Source of the DNA: Bacteroidales bacterium
Lineage (GTDB): Bacteria > Bacteroidota > Bacteroidia > Bacteroidales > Tenuifilaceae
DNA length: 23,143 bases
Assembly: GCA_003531155.1 (NCBI GenBank)
Contig: DQHR01000045.1
Coordinates: 17,156 to 40,298 of the forward strand
Direction of reading: 5' to 3'
Within the stretch, counting starts at the first letter, position 1. Each line of letters opens with the position of its first letter. A model generated the notes under the pieces. That model saw only the letters and a list, made by a program, of their open reading frames with translations. It ran no database searches and had not been told where the DNA came from. The position numbers and the translations under genes were made by a program. Positions 22,306 through 23,143 of this stretch are shown here, in pieces.

Positions 22306-23143
22306 TTAGGAGGCGGATTTCTTTCTCCAAACCAAAGGCGATTCACCTGTGATCTGTTTGAACTGACGGCTAAAGTTGGCCTGTTCTGTATAGCCAACCA
22401 TTTCGGAAATTTGTAAAATAGTATAATCTGGATTATGAATCATTAGATTCTTAGCGTCTTCAATTCTTAAACGATTTATCCAAGTATTAAAGTTTACTTT
22501 TTCCTCACGATTTATAAGGTTTGAAAGGGTTGTCCGGCTAATTTTCAGACTACTAGCAATCTCTTCGATTGTAATACCCTGGACTAAATATTGTTTGTTT
22601 GAAAGAATTTGTTGCTTGAAATGCTCCCAATCGGATCTCGATGTCCTTACATGTATGTGCTGAACTTCATTGACAGGGGCATTTATTGCAGGTTCAACAA
22701 TTGAAAATACTTTGTTGTACTTTATGTACTCTTGAGCAAAAATAAAGTAAAAAGATGAGTATAAGGTGGTTACTATCCAATCGGTATGCTTTGGGAAAAA
22801 ACTTGATAACATAGCAGTAATGCCAATTGCTAATGCTGAGAAAAAAGCAAACTTCACCCAATTCATCCTAAGCTTAATTACCTCCGAGAAGTAATCGTAT
22901 AATTCATCATCGTACTTTTTCTCTTCTCTTAAAAACAAAATTGTGTAGTAAACTAATTGGAAGAAAAAGAATATGAGGAGTAGAACACGAATCCATACAG
23001 TAGGATTATTGAGGTTTTCATTGAGATCTTGTAAGGAATTTATCTTAGGATCGTCGAATACTAAAAAAGAAACGAAGTAAAGGGGGAGTATGAAAAAATA
23101 AGGTATTAAGTGCTTGAGTAAATTTCTAATGGTTACAAATTTA
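22306..23143 (-). CDS. Membrane-embedded AraC-family transcription regulator (partial, N-terminus beyond right edge)
   Basis: The frame stays open to the window edge; the TTG at 22938 is not a convincing start, because hydrophobic coding sequence continues upstream. The visible part has at least four membrane segments (LIPYFFILPLYFVSFLVF; VWIRVLLLIFFFFQLVYYTI; WVKFAFFSALAIGITAML; WIVTTLYSSFYFIFAQEY). A linker and a C-terminal AraC-type double helix-turn-helix follow: TIEEIASSLKISRTTLSNLI, then LQISEMVGYTEQANFSRQFK and the terminal TGESPLVWRK. This membrane-AraC layout is common in Bacteroidota; the signal is usually unknown. It ends 128 bp before the giant gene start on the same strand, so it may control that cluster or be co-transcribed with it. 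Confidence 0.9.
   Translation of the reverse strand, partial: KFVTIRNLLKHLIPYFFILPLYFVSFLVFDDPKINSLQDLNENLNNPTVWIRVLLLIFFFFQLVYYTILFLREEKKYDDELYDYFSEVIKLRMNWVKFAFFSALAIGITAMLSSFFPKHTDWIVTTLYSSFYFIFAQEYIKYNKVFSIVEPAINAPVNEVQHIHVRTSRSDWEHFKQQILSNKQYLVQGITIEEIASSLKISRTTLSNLINREEKVNFNTWINRLRIEDAKNLMIHNPDYTILQISEMVGYTEQANFSRQFKQITGESPLVWRKKSAS

Overview
The window looks like a chromosome segment from a Bacteroidota bacterium, probably near Bacteroidales or Marinilabiliales. The grounds are AT-rich DNA, little Shine-Dalgarno signal, several TAnnTTTG-type -7 promoter elements, a type IX secretion (T9SS) C-terminal sorting domain, a ClpS with the Bacteroidota-style core, and many signal peptides ending in xxSQ or xxAQ. 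I recognised no transposase, integrase, phage gene or CRISPR array.

Left part (1-5400): a partial secreted ankyrin/PQQ-like propeller protein on the minus strand faces a plus-strand envelope protein built of TPR, PD40 propeller, coiled coil and two SPOR-like domains. The adaptor gene clpS follows. Next come a strong promoter, a possible ~80-nt small RNA ending in a hairpin and T-run, and a tRNA-Ser(GCT)-like gene whose 3' end does not match its 5' acceptor strand and resembles a tRNA-Pro end. A perfect 12-bp terminator closes this stretch. Two diverged copies of a ~67-bp repeat, each with a GCGAAGC hairpin whose stem co-varies, fill the gap to the next operon.

Middle part (5639-10270, minus strand): a tight four-gene operon reads marR -> ArsN2-like GNAT -> MATE efflux -> gshF (bifunctional glutathione synthesis). 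The last two genes overlap by an ATGA. The MarR protein is unusually rich in cysteine. Together they look like a thiol-linked detoxification unit: a sensor, a modifying enzyme, an exporter and glutathione supply. A plus-strand MEMO-family lipoprotein gene follows and ends 1 bp from the next, convergent gene.

Right part (11564-23143, minus strand): a four-gene run begins with a 2418-residue T9SS-exported surface protein. It carries 21 FG-GAP/VCBS calcium-binding motifs in three sets of seven, separated by paired Fn3-like modules. Next is an outer-membrane beta-barrel protein with a duplicated soluble domain, then two small secreted proteins. The first of these appears to carry the same domain as the barrel protein, and the second possibly a relative of it. 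A membrane-embedded AraC-type regulator, cut by the right edge, lies just upstream on the same strand, with a near-perfect 36-bp palindrome between it and the giant gene. This cluster is the best candidate for an undescribed surface system: a giant integrin-like adhesin, a dedicated barrel partner and small accessory proteins.
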